From Haberlea rhodopensis (taxonomy: Eukaryota > Streptophyta > Magnoliopsida > Lamiales > Gesneriaceae): 64,000 bases of DNA. Shown piece by piece: positions 23,330 through 35,609 of this stretch. The notes beneath the pieces were generated by a model. The model searched no databases, had not been told where the DNA came from, and saw only the letters and a list, made by a program, of their open reading frames with translations. The stretch's first letter is position 1; each line of letters begins with the position of its first letter. The stretch lies in the NCBI GenBank assembly GCA_907163345.1, contig CAJQUN010001175.1, positions 1-64,000 on the forward strand, in the 5' to 3' direction. A program made the position numbers and the translations under genes.

Positions 23330-25261
23330 TCTTTTGTAAAGACCCGTATGTTAGAGTCATCGAGGTAACTAATCCATGTTAAACTCTTTGAGTTATTTAA
23401 AATTCTTAGTGTTATAGTTTAACTAAAACACTAGTTAAATGGAGATAAAATAGTGAGTGTTCTAGTAGGCATTGAAATCCTTGTTAAAAGGAGTTTGCAA
23501 TTTTCTAAACTCTAGCCAAGAGTTACCATAGCATCAAGGAGTCCCAAACCATCACAAACTCTTCCATTAATCCATCGATTTGCAGCAACTTGGATCGAAC
23601 AAAAATCTGCTCTATATCATCACTTATCTGCACAGATTTGTTCCGATAAAACTCGATGGTTTGCACCTCTAAAACTCCTCATACTTCTCCTTGAAACTCT
23701 CGATAAAGCCTTGGCAAGAAGTTCATGAGTTAAGCTAGTAGTTTCGAAATTCTTTCAACTTCTCCTCCAGCCACAAATCGTCACAGAATCTGCACAATCT
23801 GCACAGATTGGTTCACCTAAAATTTCGAAGGTTTACACCTCTATCTTCCTAGATTTGTTCCAGCCAAATTACCTTTAAATAGGAGCAACCATTGGTAGTC
23901 TCTGCACCATAATAATCCTTCTTCTTCTAAGCCTATAAATTCGAGTATAACCCTCCCCAAAGCCATAGCTTCTGCGTTGATTTTTCAAGAAGCTTTGCAG
24001 CAGAATTTTCGATATTCTTTCAGCCACAATCACCGAAGGATCAAGCCAAAGTTCTGCACTATTTTCCCACCAACCTTAGCCACTTTACAGCGCCTAAAAC
24101 ATTGATCATCCAAGCAACCATCACCGAAAGATCAAGCAGTAGTTCCGTATCCAATTGTCGATACTTAAATCACCAAGGTTCAGTTTATAATTCTGTCCAA
24201 ATCCTTTCCATATTAACAGCAAGTTTCCGAGAACCAAACCTAATAATTTTAGCCTTATTGCAGTAACTAAACCTTCGATTAAGTTCATCAGTTTGGTTGA
24301 AAGTTAAACCAGCAATCTGTTTCGAATATTGTCCAGAATCTGGTTCGAAAAGTAGGCATTCTGATTTTGGTTTTGGAGGATTGAAATTCGTTTGTTTCGC
24401 ATCTTATATTGATCAAACACGTCTTCAAGCGGTAAGTGGGCTTTTGCTATTTATTCGTTTCGTTTTTTGAAAATAATATGTATGTTTTTAAGTTCCCAAT
24501 CGATATGAACTATGTTGAAATTAAGAAAATTATTAATTTGTAAGCACTTTAAACTTTGAAATCTGATTGGAAATGGATTCATTTATGACCCTGATGCGGT
24601 GGGATATAACCGTTTACATGACCTTATACGGTGGTTAACCATTGTTTCTAGAGTTTCCAGACCCTTTATTCGTGGGTAAAGCCGATGCATGACCTCATCT
24701 CTAGGAGGGATAAGTCTAGAGACTGATATCAGTACCAAGAGGAAACTAGATGATTTATTGTGCTTAACGTATAAGAAATTATGAATGATATGATATGTTA
24801 TGTTATGGCTCGATGGAGCAATCATGTTAAGATGCATTCATATCAAGATTACGTTTGAAATATGTTTTGGAAAATTATGAAAAGTATTATATTATCATAT
24901 CGATTGTCCCCCACTTGCTGAGTGTTTTCCAAAACACTCAACCCCTTACTCTACATCCCCAGATAAAGCTGAGGAAGAAGTTGAAGCCGAAGAAGATCAC
25001 CAATTTTGGGGTTGGTGATATATTCGCTGCGTATTTCTAAGAATTAAGATCTCAAGACTTTATTTAAGTACGATTTTACTATTTAAGATGTTAAGTTTTA
25101 ATTTCGCGTTTTTAATTCAGTTGTAAAGACAATGATTTCTTTGTTTATGGAATATAGACTGATTTTTGTTTATTACAATATTACGAGGCTTATTGATTTC
25201 AAGTTGTTTATGGAAATCAATGCCGGTGTTATTGACCCCGGTCTCGGTGCGTGACATCTTT
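23330..25261 (+). mobile_element. Solo LTR of a Gypsy-type element, with target duplication
   Basis: It starts TGTAAAGACCCGTATG at 23,335 and ends GGTGCGTGACA at 25,256 (1,922 bp). The flanks are the perfect 5-bp duplication tcttt (23,330-23,334 and 25,257-25,261). No primer site or polyprotein is present, so this is the product of LTR-LTR recombination. Length and style of text (repeated clauses such as gaccttatacggtggttaacc) recall the Tekay-like LTRs at 36.6 and 44.8 kb, but it is a different family. Confidence 0.85.
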
Positions 25262-26496
25262 GGTGTCATGATCCATTTTTTAGGTGGACAAAATTATCTC
25301 TATTCATAATTCTATACACAATATTTACTATTGAAAAAACACTTCTATTATAGTAAATTCACCAAAATAAAAGTTACCTCAAATTTATCTAAATTTAACT
25401 GCAATTTTCTATATTTTATACAAATTTATTTAACAAAAATATTTTTATATATATGCACGGAAACTCGTGATTTTGCACATAAGCATAAATAACATTAACA
25501 TTTTATTGTTATTATTATTACTCAATTTACAGGGAGTTATTATTTTATTAAATAAACAGTACAGTGGTCCTAGCACATAGAGGTGGTCCTAGATGCCTAG
25601 CGGCATATGCTGTCCGGTATAAAAATGGTGAATAAAAAGAAGAGATTTGCATGCAAATGGACCATTTTTGGTCGGTTTCAGGGTACAGATCGTATCAATT
25701 TTTTTTAACCAAAGCTTCAGGGAATTCAAAAGAGAGTGGATCACTCGCCCACCTCTTTATACACATTTTTTATTGGACAAAAATTTATTAAATAGAGTAC
25801 AATGGATATTTCAACTCATTATAAACGGAGTAGGAATACCCACATATGCCCACATATGCCCACATATGTGGACGCAAATGTTCTAAATTGTGGAATAAGT
25901 ATGAAATATTTATCTCACCGTCGATGTTTTTCTTGGAGCTATGAGAATCAACCACAGGTATTTTTTGGTCTTCAATTCTAGCTCTTGAACAATTCAAGAT
26001 GGGGAGATTTCTGAATGAGGTGGATGGCGGTTCGGCAGTTTGCTTTGGGATGTAGCAATTGCAGTAACCACACCACCATACATTCTTCCAATTTATCAAT
26101 ATCTCTCACTTGAATCCAACAAAACTTAACTCAAGAAACAAATACACGAGGTTTTGGATTCTCCAAAGCCGAGTAATGTCTTCCATTTACTAAAATTCAA
26201 CTTGGTCCTTAACCCTAAATTAAAAGGAAAAACCAATGATTTCAAAAAGATACGAAAACAATATTAAAAAAAAGAAGAGCATAAATGTCAGCTTTTTGCA
26301 TCACTTAAGTCATGATTGCCCCAACTTGATCCACCTTTATCAAGAGCAAAGAATTTGTTTGGTTACTAACTCAATAATGATCATATACTTGTATTAGGTC
26401 TATCTAAAAAGAAGAAGTAAGATATTAGATGTTATTCTAAAGCCACAGATAAGATACGGCACAACACAAACTCGAACTAGAATAATTGGATGTATT
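25262..26496. other. Intergenic with a short CCCACATATG repeat
   Basis: Three tandem CCCACATATG units lie at about 25,840-25,870. Otherwise no gene is seen. Confidence 0.5.
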
Positions 26497-28106
26497 TCAC
26501 CAAATTAAACATAAATATGTGTTAAAAAACATCAGCCAGGCTAAGTTGGAAACATAAGTAAATATTCGCTTGGTAGGGATATCATCATATTGAAGTTCTG
26601 CAAGCATTTGCTTTATAAGTATCTCTTCAATCCCATTCACGAAGCTTGAGATATTCTGATTTATTGGTACATTCAACGAGTTCGCTGATTCCTACGAATT
26701 ACACGGCACATAAGATCAGGCCAAGAATTCAGTCAGTCTTTAACCGTACAGAGGCGAACAATATGTGTGCTGAATACAAATTCCTTTGAGTTTTACACAG
26801 TAATTCTAGATAGGTTTTTCACTACTTTCAAAACAATTTGCATTGCGAAGCGAATTAAATATGATCTGCAAAGAAGCAATAATACTGCTCACCACAATCT
26901 TGCAAAGGCCGGCCAAAGAAATTCCTTCGGAGCGCTGGCTCGAGCTCTTGAGTGATATTAGCTCCAAAGTAGAATTTAATGTTGGCCAACCTTGAGACAA
27001 CTTTATGAAAGCATCAACCCCACCAACCATATGAGCTACTACTGTGTCTTCTTTCTCTAGGTATTCGAAAGCGTGCCTGAAACAATAGAAAGGGCATGAA
27101 AGAAACTGATAAGAACATGGTAACAATCACCCGATCTTCCACTTCCACGTGGATCCATATGGGATGGAATGTTAATTATTAAAAACTGTGTATAAAACAG
27201 AAAAAAACAAAGCACTCAAATCCAGATCCTGCATGATTTTGGTAATAAACTAATTAACAATTTCGGTCAAACCACTGTTCTAAAGTGAAACAAAACGTGT
27301 TTAAAAACCAAGATCAAAACTAGCATTGTAATTAAGTAATATCTGACCTTGACTTATTCGCATTCTTCACAACTATTCGTCCGAGTAAGGAAAGAGCAAT
27401 TCTATCTTGCACCCTTCTCACAAACCACTCTAGGGAAGATCTGGTTGCGATTACTGAAAATGATGGATAAAGCAACCTGGATGCGGCAACAATACATAAA
27501 TTTCAACTCTAAAAAAAACAAATAAATTTACACAGTATACTGCACAGAATAATGTTAACAGTGATAGAGTAGAACCATATAAAATTAGGCATAACAATTT
27601 AGGACACAAAGGTTAAATTAAGTTCACTTCGATGTGCATCAAGATGCATGTTAGATGCGTAGCCAGCTACGCTCTGAAAGTTTCCCAGTATGAGCATACG
27701 ATGATAAACCTTTCAAATTATATAATAAGGAGGAAGTCCCATTGTGTCACACAAACTTTGACCCAAACAGAAACCTAGAGATGATTTCTGCACTGTGAAG
27801 TAGATTGATTTCATCCAGAACTTTAAGGTATTAATTTTACATCTATGTAAATAAACAGCAAAAAGTTTTCTCAAACAATAATAAGAATCAAACTGGCACA
27901 ATTGAACAATGATAATATAATTTTTCCCCATTCCTTGGTTTTCTACAATAACCGTGCTTACTTGAATGATAATTTTCAGCTTGTATTTTCATCGTCAGTG
28001 TTACACCCTGCAAGGACTGATCTGAAACACTTCGATTACGTCTGTTCCAGCAAGGAAGAAGACCCATTTTGTGGCTTTTGTTCAACCCAATCTGCTCAAA
28101 CAATTT
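26497..28106 (-). CDS. Unrecognised spliced gene, 3' five exons
   Basis: Five minus-strand exons fit together by splice sites and phase: 28,106-28,007, 27,820-27,775, 27,476-27,348, 27,076-26,893 and 26,691-26,497, ending at TGA 26,497-26,499. Their lengths (100, 46, 129, 184, 195) keep one frame of 217 codons before the stop. The junctions use GT...AG with donors such as gtgagc. The protein piece is alpha-helix-like without a domain I know; recognisable stretches are SSLEWFVRRVQDRIALSLLG and FEYLEKEDTVVAHMVGGVDA. The upstream exons are not identified. They may lie beyond the Gypsy fragments at 28.2-29.2 kb, which would then sit in an intron. The 46-nt exon has a weak polypyrimidine tract. 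Function unknown. Confidence 0.6.
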
Positions 28107-28194
28107 CTGGAGTTTACAGTAAGAGGGTTTTGGTTAAAAAAAATTATGTAGCATGATTCTAGGTATTCATTCACCTTAGCCATGTCAATTGTGT

Positions 28195-28500
28195 AGTAAT
28201 TGCAGAAAGATATACCCACAATCTTTCCCCGGTCACAGGCTTTACTAAAACAGTTACTGTGTCAAGATGATGTTTCAATGCCTGGAAAGCTTTCTCACAT
28301 TCACCTCCCCCAACTAAAATTGACTGGCTTTTCTGAGTACTCGAAACAATGGATAACTGTGATGAGCCGATCCAGAGATGAACCTAGACAGGGCAGCTAT
28401 CCGTCCGGTCAGTTTCTGCACTTCTTTCACATTTCTTGGAGACATCATCCTATATTGTCTTCTGTTGTCCATTCCAATATGGGCTTGTCAATATAGTGGC
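28195..28500 (-). pseudogene. Decayed Gypsy (Tat-type) RT/RNase H fragment
   Basis: On the minus strand the text MMSPRNVKEVQKLTGRIAAL is followed by CEKAFQALKHHL and a KPVTGERLWVYLS stretch. This is the linker between reverse transcriptase and RNase H in Tat/Ogre-type Gypsy elements. It is short and lacks the remaining pol domains. Confidence 0.75.
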
Positions 28501-30600
28501 CCTCATCAGTTGATAAACAAGCTGGACTGATATTCATTGGTGATGACATACCACATATCATCATCCCTCACAGTCTGAGGCTTTTTCCATGTCGCTGTTT
28601 TCTTGGAGGGCTCCTCCTCTGCACTCATTCCTAGTGACATCCTATTCTCCTGTTTTTGTCCTCCCTCTGATAAGTATAATTCTAACCAAATTTCAGGCTT
28701 CTGATATGTAAATTACTTTTATAAATGATGACACGTTATTATGGATTACAAACACTTAATTGTTTGTCTCCATTAATCTAAATTGTACGATGTACCTGTG
28801 CATGCAAACACAAGCGACAAAAATGTGTAAATGAACTATTAAACACTTGTGTAGCTCCTATCTATCTGAATTACTTGTGATTGTTCACTCTTTTTATTGA
28901 TTTTAAGGTTTATGAGTGAATCTAACGATTGTTATCGTTATGTTTTTATTAATTTTTGTACTAAAGATTTGAAGAATCCTCAGCCCCATTAGCCCGACGA
29001 ATGATGATTTCCATATATTTATGCAAGCTTTGCTTCACAATCTTCTTCATCGTTCTCTTCCCTTCATCTTCATTCCTCGATTCACAGGCAAACCGATCGT
29101 CACAGTCCGTCCATCACAACAGTCATTCCTCTATTCTTAGGCACAACCTGAACCGGAGAAACTCGTGTATTCAACATTTAATAATTTCAACACTTTTCCC
29201 TTCACCACTTCTTTCATTGCAGAGTTTAGTCATCGTTGGTGATCCTCAACTTCATAAATAGTAATATTTTGCATCCTCTTTACTCGATTTTGTATTTTTA
29301 TCAAAAAAATTCTTTATTGCAGAAACTGGAAACATATGGCAATTTAATGTATCAAAATTGCACTGGCAAAGAACGTCATGATTTCCTCAGCATAGTACGA
29401 TGGGGGTGAGGCTTCAGAAACTTGCAGGCTGGATTTTTCAGCAGATAGTGTCTGTCAGATTGTACACCAACTCAAAGTCAATGTGAGAAGCATTCAGAGT
29501 GTAAAGCTGGGACAGACATGGTGATTGTTGATAAAGATTGTAAGGTTTGAATATAATTTGCTGGATGTTGGGTGTCCGAGCCATAGTCCAGTATGTTGGA
29601 TAGGACGTACAGCGCGTTCAAGCTTTGAGAGTGTAAGAAAAGTTTCTGTAAGATGTCCATGATGTTCGGAGGATAGTCTAGGCTGCATCTCTCTCTCTCT
29701 CTCTCTCAACTTTCATTCTCTCAACTTAGCACTTAGGTATGTTCTTCCTTTAAACAATGATTATTCCTATGCACATGAAGTTTTGCGGGTTCTATACTTC
29801 TATTGCTCGTCTCCAGTTTCTGCATTAAAGGATACATTAAATAGCCATATGTTTTCAGTTTCTGCAAGAAAGAATTTTTTTCAATAAAAATACAAAATCA
29901 AGTCAAAAGGATTCAAAGTATTCAACTGTGGACGCAGGATTTTTGAGATTTTGTTAGTCCAATATTCTAATTCTCGTTTTTTTCTTTTCCTTCACAATTT
30001 CTTTTTATTTCGGAAAATCAAGAACGTTTAATAAGAAATCGCGACATTGTAAAACTTAAATCATGACTTAGTAAAACTTAACTCATCTTAAAGTGCCGCA
30101 TGCGCGAGATCACGACCGAAGCTCAATTGTGTGGATGAGTGTATAAGGATTATATGACCGAAACCGCTAGAAACTATGAAAATCCATCTGAACCCAAAAT
30201 CGGAGAAAATATTTTTTTATAGCACAAAAAAATTCGAAGAATTAAGAAGGTTTAACATGATTTAGTTAGTAAATAAAATCTTAGTGCGCGAATTAGAAAA
30301 TCTTAATGTGCGCGAAGGGGGTAGGAGGATTATAAGACTTAGTTACGCCCTTGCTGAAGTAGTATCGACGGCGAGAATCTAACCACATGGCCATGTATAA
30401 ATAATAATATAATATACATCAGCTAGCATCCAACTAGTCTCCCTAATATTTTCAGCTCCCATTCTGTCTTAGAATGCATACCATTTGGTGAAGAGTAGGC
30501 ATAGAATACAAGCCATTTTAAATTCAATCCTAACTCCGCCTCAGGTATAAGGCAGTTTACTTGACAAGAAGTATCGGGAACAGAAGATAAATCATACATC
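28501..30600. other. Intergenic or intronic, with Gypsy scraps and a CT microsatellite
   Basis: A minus-strand stretch at about 29,100-29,190 reads RVSPVQVVPKNRGMTVV, like the start of an Athila/Tat reverse transcriptase. A CT run lies at 29,682-29,709. Minus-strand open reading at 29,478-29,700 is suggestive but has no recognised family. Upstream exons of the 26.5-28.1 kb gene could hide here. Confidence 0.45.
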
Positions 30601-30618
30601 CATCCGAGAAACAAGTGG

Positions 30619-30624
30619 TTTATT
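30619..30624 (-). terminator. Poly(A) signal of the chaperonin gene
   Basis: AATAAA on the minus strand lies about 145 bp downstream of the CPN60B stop codon, a usual distance for a plant near-upstream element. Other A/T-rich signals may also serve. Confidence 0.5.
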
Positions 30625-30768
30625 ATGTTACGGCAATTAACATTCAGATCCTCAGCAAGAAACAATTCCTAGAACTCATCAAACAGATAAACTAGGGAAA
30701 AAAAACCTTTTCGTCTCCTGCTCACTCGATCACACTCCATCCCACAACAAAAGCTAAACGATGCTTGA

Positions 30769-33700
30769 TCACACTGAGTAGCTGCCCATACCTGGCGGCC
30801 CACCAGCAGCAGCAGCTACAGGCGTTTTTGGCTTGGATTTCTCCACAACTATGGCTTGCGTGGTAAGCACCATTCCAGCAACCGAAGCAGCATTTTGCAG
30901 CGCGCATCTTGTTACCTTAGCAGGGTCGATAACTCCAGCTTCTACCAAGTTCTCGTACGTGTCAGTCATTGCATTGTAACCAAACTCCCACTCGCTATAC
31001 TTCAATTTCTCTACGACCACCTCACCTTCGACACCAGAGTTTTGGGCAATCAACAATGCTGGTGCAACTAGGGCCTGCAATCACAAAATATCCTCATCAA
31101 CATTCAAAGTTTCACATTTAAAAACAGCATCGATGGTATTCACATGCATGAGTTAATATTACACTGTAACCAAGAAATAGTTTAATTTTAATGTGGTGTC
31201 CTAATATCCGGGATATTATGCTGCTAAGAGGTTTAAAATTCTAATAACTTCTCTCGATTTAGAACACAAACATCACACTTTACATGTTCAAAAACATTAC
31301 TTATAACAAATGACAGGAAATTTATCGATAACTAAATCATGACAAATATATATATATATAAGTGATGGCATAACTTTAAGAATGTCAATCTGATTCTGGG
31401 CTATATTTTTCGATTTCTAGGGCAAATCAACTTGATTTTAGTACATCTATTCTTAATTTTAGTACATCTATTATAGTCTCTTGCGCCATCTTCACAATGA
31501 AGGAAGTACAATTTCCGATAACTGAATCATGATAAAACATATCAAAGATGTATTACAATTGTAATAATGTGAATCTGATTCTAGGCTTATTTTTTTCTAT
31601 TACTACCACGAATCCACTTAATTTCATTTCATCCATTCTTGTCTCTCGAGTCATTTTCAACATCAAGGAAGTGCAATTGCCTATCGTAAGACTAAAAAGT
31701 ATGAACAAATCATCACCTGTAGCAAGCTAAATGGAAGATCAAAACACTTCATACCTTTTGAATTATATCGGCACCTAATCTTTCCTCCGCATCTTCAATC
31801 TTCTCCTTGATGGTTGGAACCACAGTTGAGAGGTGCACATATGCGGCACCGCCACCAGGCACAATACCTTCCTCAATAGCAGCAAAAGTTGCATTTTTGG
31901 CATCCTCAATACGAAGCTTACGGTCCTCAAGCTCGGTCTCTGTTGCTGCACCAACCTTGATTACAGCTACCCCACCAGACAATTTTGCAATTCTTTCAGC
32001 AAGTTTCTCCGAATCATAAACTGACTCCGTCTCAGACAGCTCCTTTTTAAGCTGAGCAATCCTAGCCTGCAGCTCATCTTTAGATGCTGCATCGGCAATG
32101 ATGGTGGTCGAGTCTTTGCTAATTGTTATCTTTCTTGCTATACCCAACTGATCCACATCAGTGTTTTCCACAAACAAGGCCAAATCAGTAGCTTGATATT
32201 CAGCCCCTGAAAATTGAAAATAATGATGAAATGGTTGTACTTCTTCTCACTACCGTTTATATTATTATCATCCAATCCAGGAGTACAAAACACAGCAGTG
32301 CATTAGTAAAATCAGTAAAAATTAGTATAACTTGGTATTTATTCGATGCTCTCATTCATTTCCAAAACAATTGCCCCATTAAACCTTCTTCCTTTCACTC
32401 CTTATCAAGATTATTCAGTGTCTAGTACTATCTTGAAGAACCATCATGCAGAAGCCTTTAGGCAAAACCTTTTTTTACCTGTCAAGATGGCAATATCTTG
32501 AAGAAGTGCTTTCCTTCTTTCCCCAAAACCTGGAGCTTTGATGGCAGCAACATTCAGAACACCCCGAAGCTTGTTTACAACAAGAGTTGCCAAAGCTTCT
32601 CCGGTCACATCTTCAGCAATAATGAGTAAAGGAGCTCTTAACTGAGTAGTCTTCTCAAGCAATGGAATGATATCCTTGATGGCAGAAATCTTTTGGTCCG
32701 TGACTAATATTCTCGCATTCTCAAATTCAACAAGAAGCTTCTCTGGGTTGGTAACAAATTGCGGGGAGATGTATCCTCGATCAATCTGTGAACAACGAAT
32801 AGCACATGATAAAATGGTTAGCACATAAGTAGATGCTCAGAACAATAGAGTCCCTGATATGCAAACAGACCTCCATTCCTTCTTCTACGTCAACTGTGGT
32901 CTCAAAGGAAGACGATGACTCGATGGATAAGACACCATCTGGTCCAACCTTGTCAACAGCATCAGCAATCATTATCCCAATGGTATCATCATTTCCGGCA
33001 GAGATGGTGGCAATGGCTGCAATACTCACGCAGGGAAATTTTCAATATAAAAGCTACGGGTGCAATGTTAAATTAAAAGTTAAATATATGTATGTATATA
33101 TACACACACTCACACAGAAACAGAAGTTACTACCTTTGATATCATCACGACCCTTAATGGGCCTGGATTTTTTTTCAAGCTCATCAACCAAAGCCTGCAC
33201 GGTTTTATCAATTCCTTTCTTCAATGAAACTGGATTTGCACCAGAGGTAACACTTAGAAGGCCAAGTTTGATAATTTCACGAGCAAGGATGGCTGCTGTA
33301 GTAGTCCCATCACCAGCAGAATCATTGGTCTTGCTAGCAACCTTCAAACACAATATAAAGCCTCAACAACAGGACTAATAAAAAAACAATAAAGGGGAAA
33401 CCTACACCAAACAATTCAACATCAAATTCACAAAAAACAATGGAAGTTCCATCACATTTCATGTGCTAGAGAGAAAACATTGGAAAAACAGACCTCCCTA
33501 ATCAAAGCAGCACCAGCATTTTCCATAGCATCGGGCAATTCTATGGCTCGAGCAATTGTCACGCCATCATTGACCACCTTTGGTGTCCCGTATTCATCCA
33601 ATACAACATTTCTTCCTTCGTAGCATTGGACAGGCAAAATAACCAAACGTAAGATGCATGCAAATAGCAAATGCATTGAAGAAATGAGCTAGTCCGGAAA

Positions 33701-34458
33701 TGATATCAATCTATGACAATTTCTAATCAAAGAGAGCTAAAAAACATCCAGAATAATTAATAATTCATCCGTAGTAGTTCAAGCACAATATAAATGTGTC
33801 GCATGCTAAAATACTTAAATTGATCATTGCAAAAATAATTAGCTAACCTAAATTACTATCTCAGATTCTCACCGAACAATTGATAAACAGATTGAGTACG
33901 AAATCCAGTTAAATCTTCATTCCTATCAAGGCAACTTAAATCAACCATATAGCTCTCAACAGATGATTACTCACTCGTCCTTTAAAACCATATAGCCGAA
34001 ACGCATATAAAATAAAACAACAGTAAGCAACTGCTCATAAATCATTTCGATTAATTTATATCAAACTGCCACAAATTCAACTTAATTGCACAAATAAAGC
34101 AATTTTCAGAGTGATTACCCCTGGGTCCGAGAGTAAGACCAACGGCATCAGCAAGTTTATCTATACCAGACTGCATAGCAGCCCTTGACTTCTGGTCAAA
34201 CGCAATCTCCTTAGCATTGGCCCTGACCACGAATCGATTCCTGGTTTGCTTGTGCCCAAACTTCTGCCCATGCTGTAATTGGCTCACTCTCCGGCTCTTC
34301 AATCCACCCTGTAACAGAAACCCAGAAATTTAACCGTATAAAACAACACATAACCGAGTAAAAAAAAGGGAAAATTTAACACAAACCCAAGAAAGAGATA
34401 CCTGTTTGGACGGAGAAGGGAGGAGCGACGCGGTAGATATGGCATTAGCTGAAGCCAT
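30769..34458 (-). CDS. CPN60B: Plastid chaperonin 60 subunit beta
   Basis: Group I chaperonin subunit of the chloroplast stroma. With CPN60-alpha and CPN20/CPN10 it folds imported and plastid-made proteins such as the Rubisco large subunit, using ATP. Eight coding exons: 34,458-34,402; 34,308-34,119; 33,615-33,494; 33,341-33,134; 33,016-32,871; 32,785-32,479; 32,206-31,755; 31,074-30,769. All introns are GT-AG, and the lengths sum to 595 codons plus TGA, the usual family length. The Ser/Arg-rich residues 1-49 are a transit peptide with likely cleavage at VVRA/NAKE. Then come LGPRG (79-83), GDGTTTA with the ATPase Asp at 134, RIEDA with Asp445 (GroEL D398 position) and VPGGGAA (459-465). The C-terminus ends in a Gly-rich tail. 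No defects are seen, so the gene looks functional. Confidence 0.97.
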
Positions 34459-34560
34459 TTCCTTGGGAGAAAGTAACACGGGTTTTGGTGGGTTTTTGGT
34501 GCTGAAGCTGTGGATAAGAAAGGAAGGTGGCGTGGTGTACTGGTGTTAGTTGAGACTTGA
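34459..34560 (-). promoter_or_regulatory. 5' leader of CPN60B
   Basis: The sequence between the TATA-like site and the ATG is C/A-rich on the minus strand (accaccttcctttcttatcc). It has no upstream ATG in the part nearest the start codon, as expected of a plant leader. The transcription start near 34,535 is inferred from the TATA-like site. Confidence 0.45.
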
Positions 34561-34563
34561 GAT

Positions 34564-34627
34564 TGATATATCACAACTAGGGCTTATGGAGATCGAGCGA
34601 CTTCTAGAAGTTTCCGCTGTCTGGGCC
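34564..34627 (-). promoter_or_regulatory. CPN60B core promoter with a heat-shock element
   Basis: TTCTAGAAGTTTC at 34,602-34,614 is a perfect three-unit heat-shock element (TTCnnGAAnnTTC), the binding site of HSF trimers. It lies about 29 bp upstream of a TATA-like box (TGATATATCA, 34,564-34,573) and 144 bp upstream of the ATG. A TGGGCC motif (34,622-34,627) resembles a site II element. Heat induction of plastid chaperonins is known. That this site drives it here is an inference from position. Confidence 0.7.
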
Positions 34628-35609
34628 ACTCCACTCGATATATGATATCAAAATGTAAATCAGGCTCATTAGGCTTTGGAAAGGCAACTATGAAAACTTC
34701 GGTTGGTTTGTTTGATAATGCCCTTAGGGGCATCATCACATTCATTTGTAATCTTTTTTTTTAAAAGAAAAAAAAGATTCCAAATGGATGGTGGATGATG
34801 TCCCTGAAGGCAGTGCCCTTAAGGGTAGCAACAATAAAACCGCAAACTTCCAGGCTACTTTACCCTAATTTCCCTCTGAGTTTACATTATAGACTAATCT
34901 TTAGAAGTCGAAAAGAAGTTGCTTCTCGCAAAGGAAACCGAGTCATAACAATTATTATTTATTTAATTTTAAAAAAAATTGATTTTTTTTTAAAAATAAA
35001 CAACATACTATATGAACCATAGTACAAATCAAATCGGATCGCGCACAATACTTATGCATTTTTTTCCAATATATTCTTTCGGTCATAATATCTTCGATAA
35101 TCCATTTGGACTGCATATCTTTATATATAGCTTTGAACTGTGTCTTCTTCAGTCGTCACCTTGTAAAAGACCTAAATCTATTAACTCAACTCGACATACA
35201 TGTGCATCGTTAGGCATATGTAGTACGAGACTAAACAAGTGTAACCGAATTTCTTTCATTTTCTCTTTTATATAAGTCATACCTTATTTAGCTCGAATGT
35301 CTTTGTTCCTTATTTTATCTTTCTGGTCTACCATATATCAACTGAGCATACACATTTTTGTCATACTCATATTGCACGTGTCACTTATATAAATTTTATT
35401 TTAAAATAAATCTATAAATTTAACATCAAACTCCGTTGAGACATATATCCACTATACACTTTCAGTCCACACGTCAACCCACTTGAACTAAAAGTCCTAA
35501 ATTTTCACGGTTAAAAGAGGGAAATGTATTGAACAATTTCTATTTCAAATAGCTAATACCATATCATCACTTTAAAACGTAAATAACCAAAACCCATTGA
35601 TATCCCTAG
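34628..35609. other. Upstream region of CPN60B
   Basis: About 1 kb of AT-rich sequence lies between the CPN60B promoter and the retrotransposon nest. No gene recognised. Confidence 0.5.

Noticed and set aside
26497..28106. Identification of the unknown gene as a meiotic spindle protein (MPS1/PRD2)
   Set aside because: Considered, but the recognisable stretches do not match what I know of that family; left unnamed.
29478..29709. Minus-strand open frame as an upstream exon
   Set aside because: Open in two frames and no splice signals that link it to the exons at 28.1 kb; left as suggestive only.
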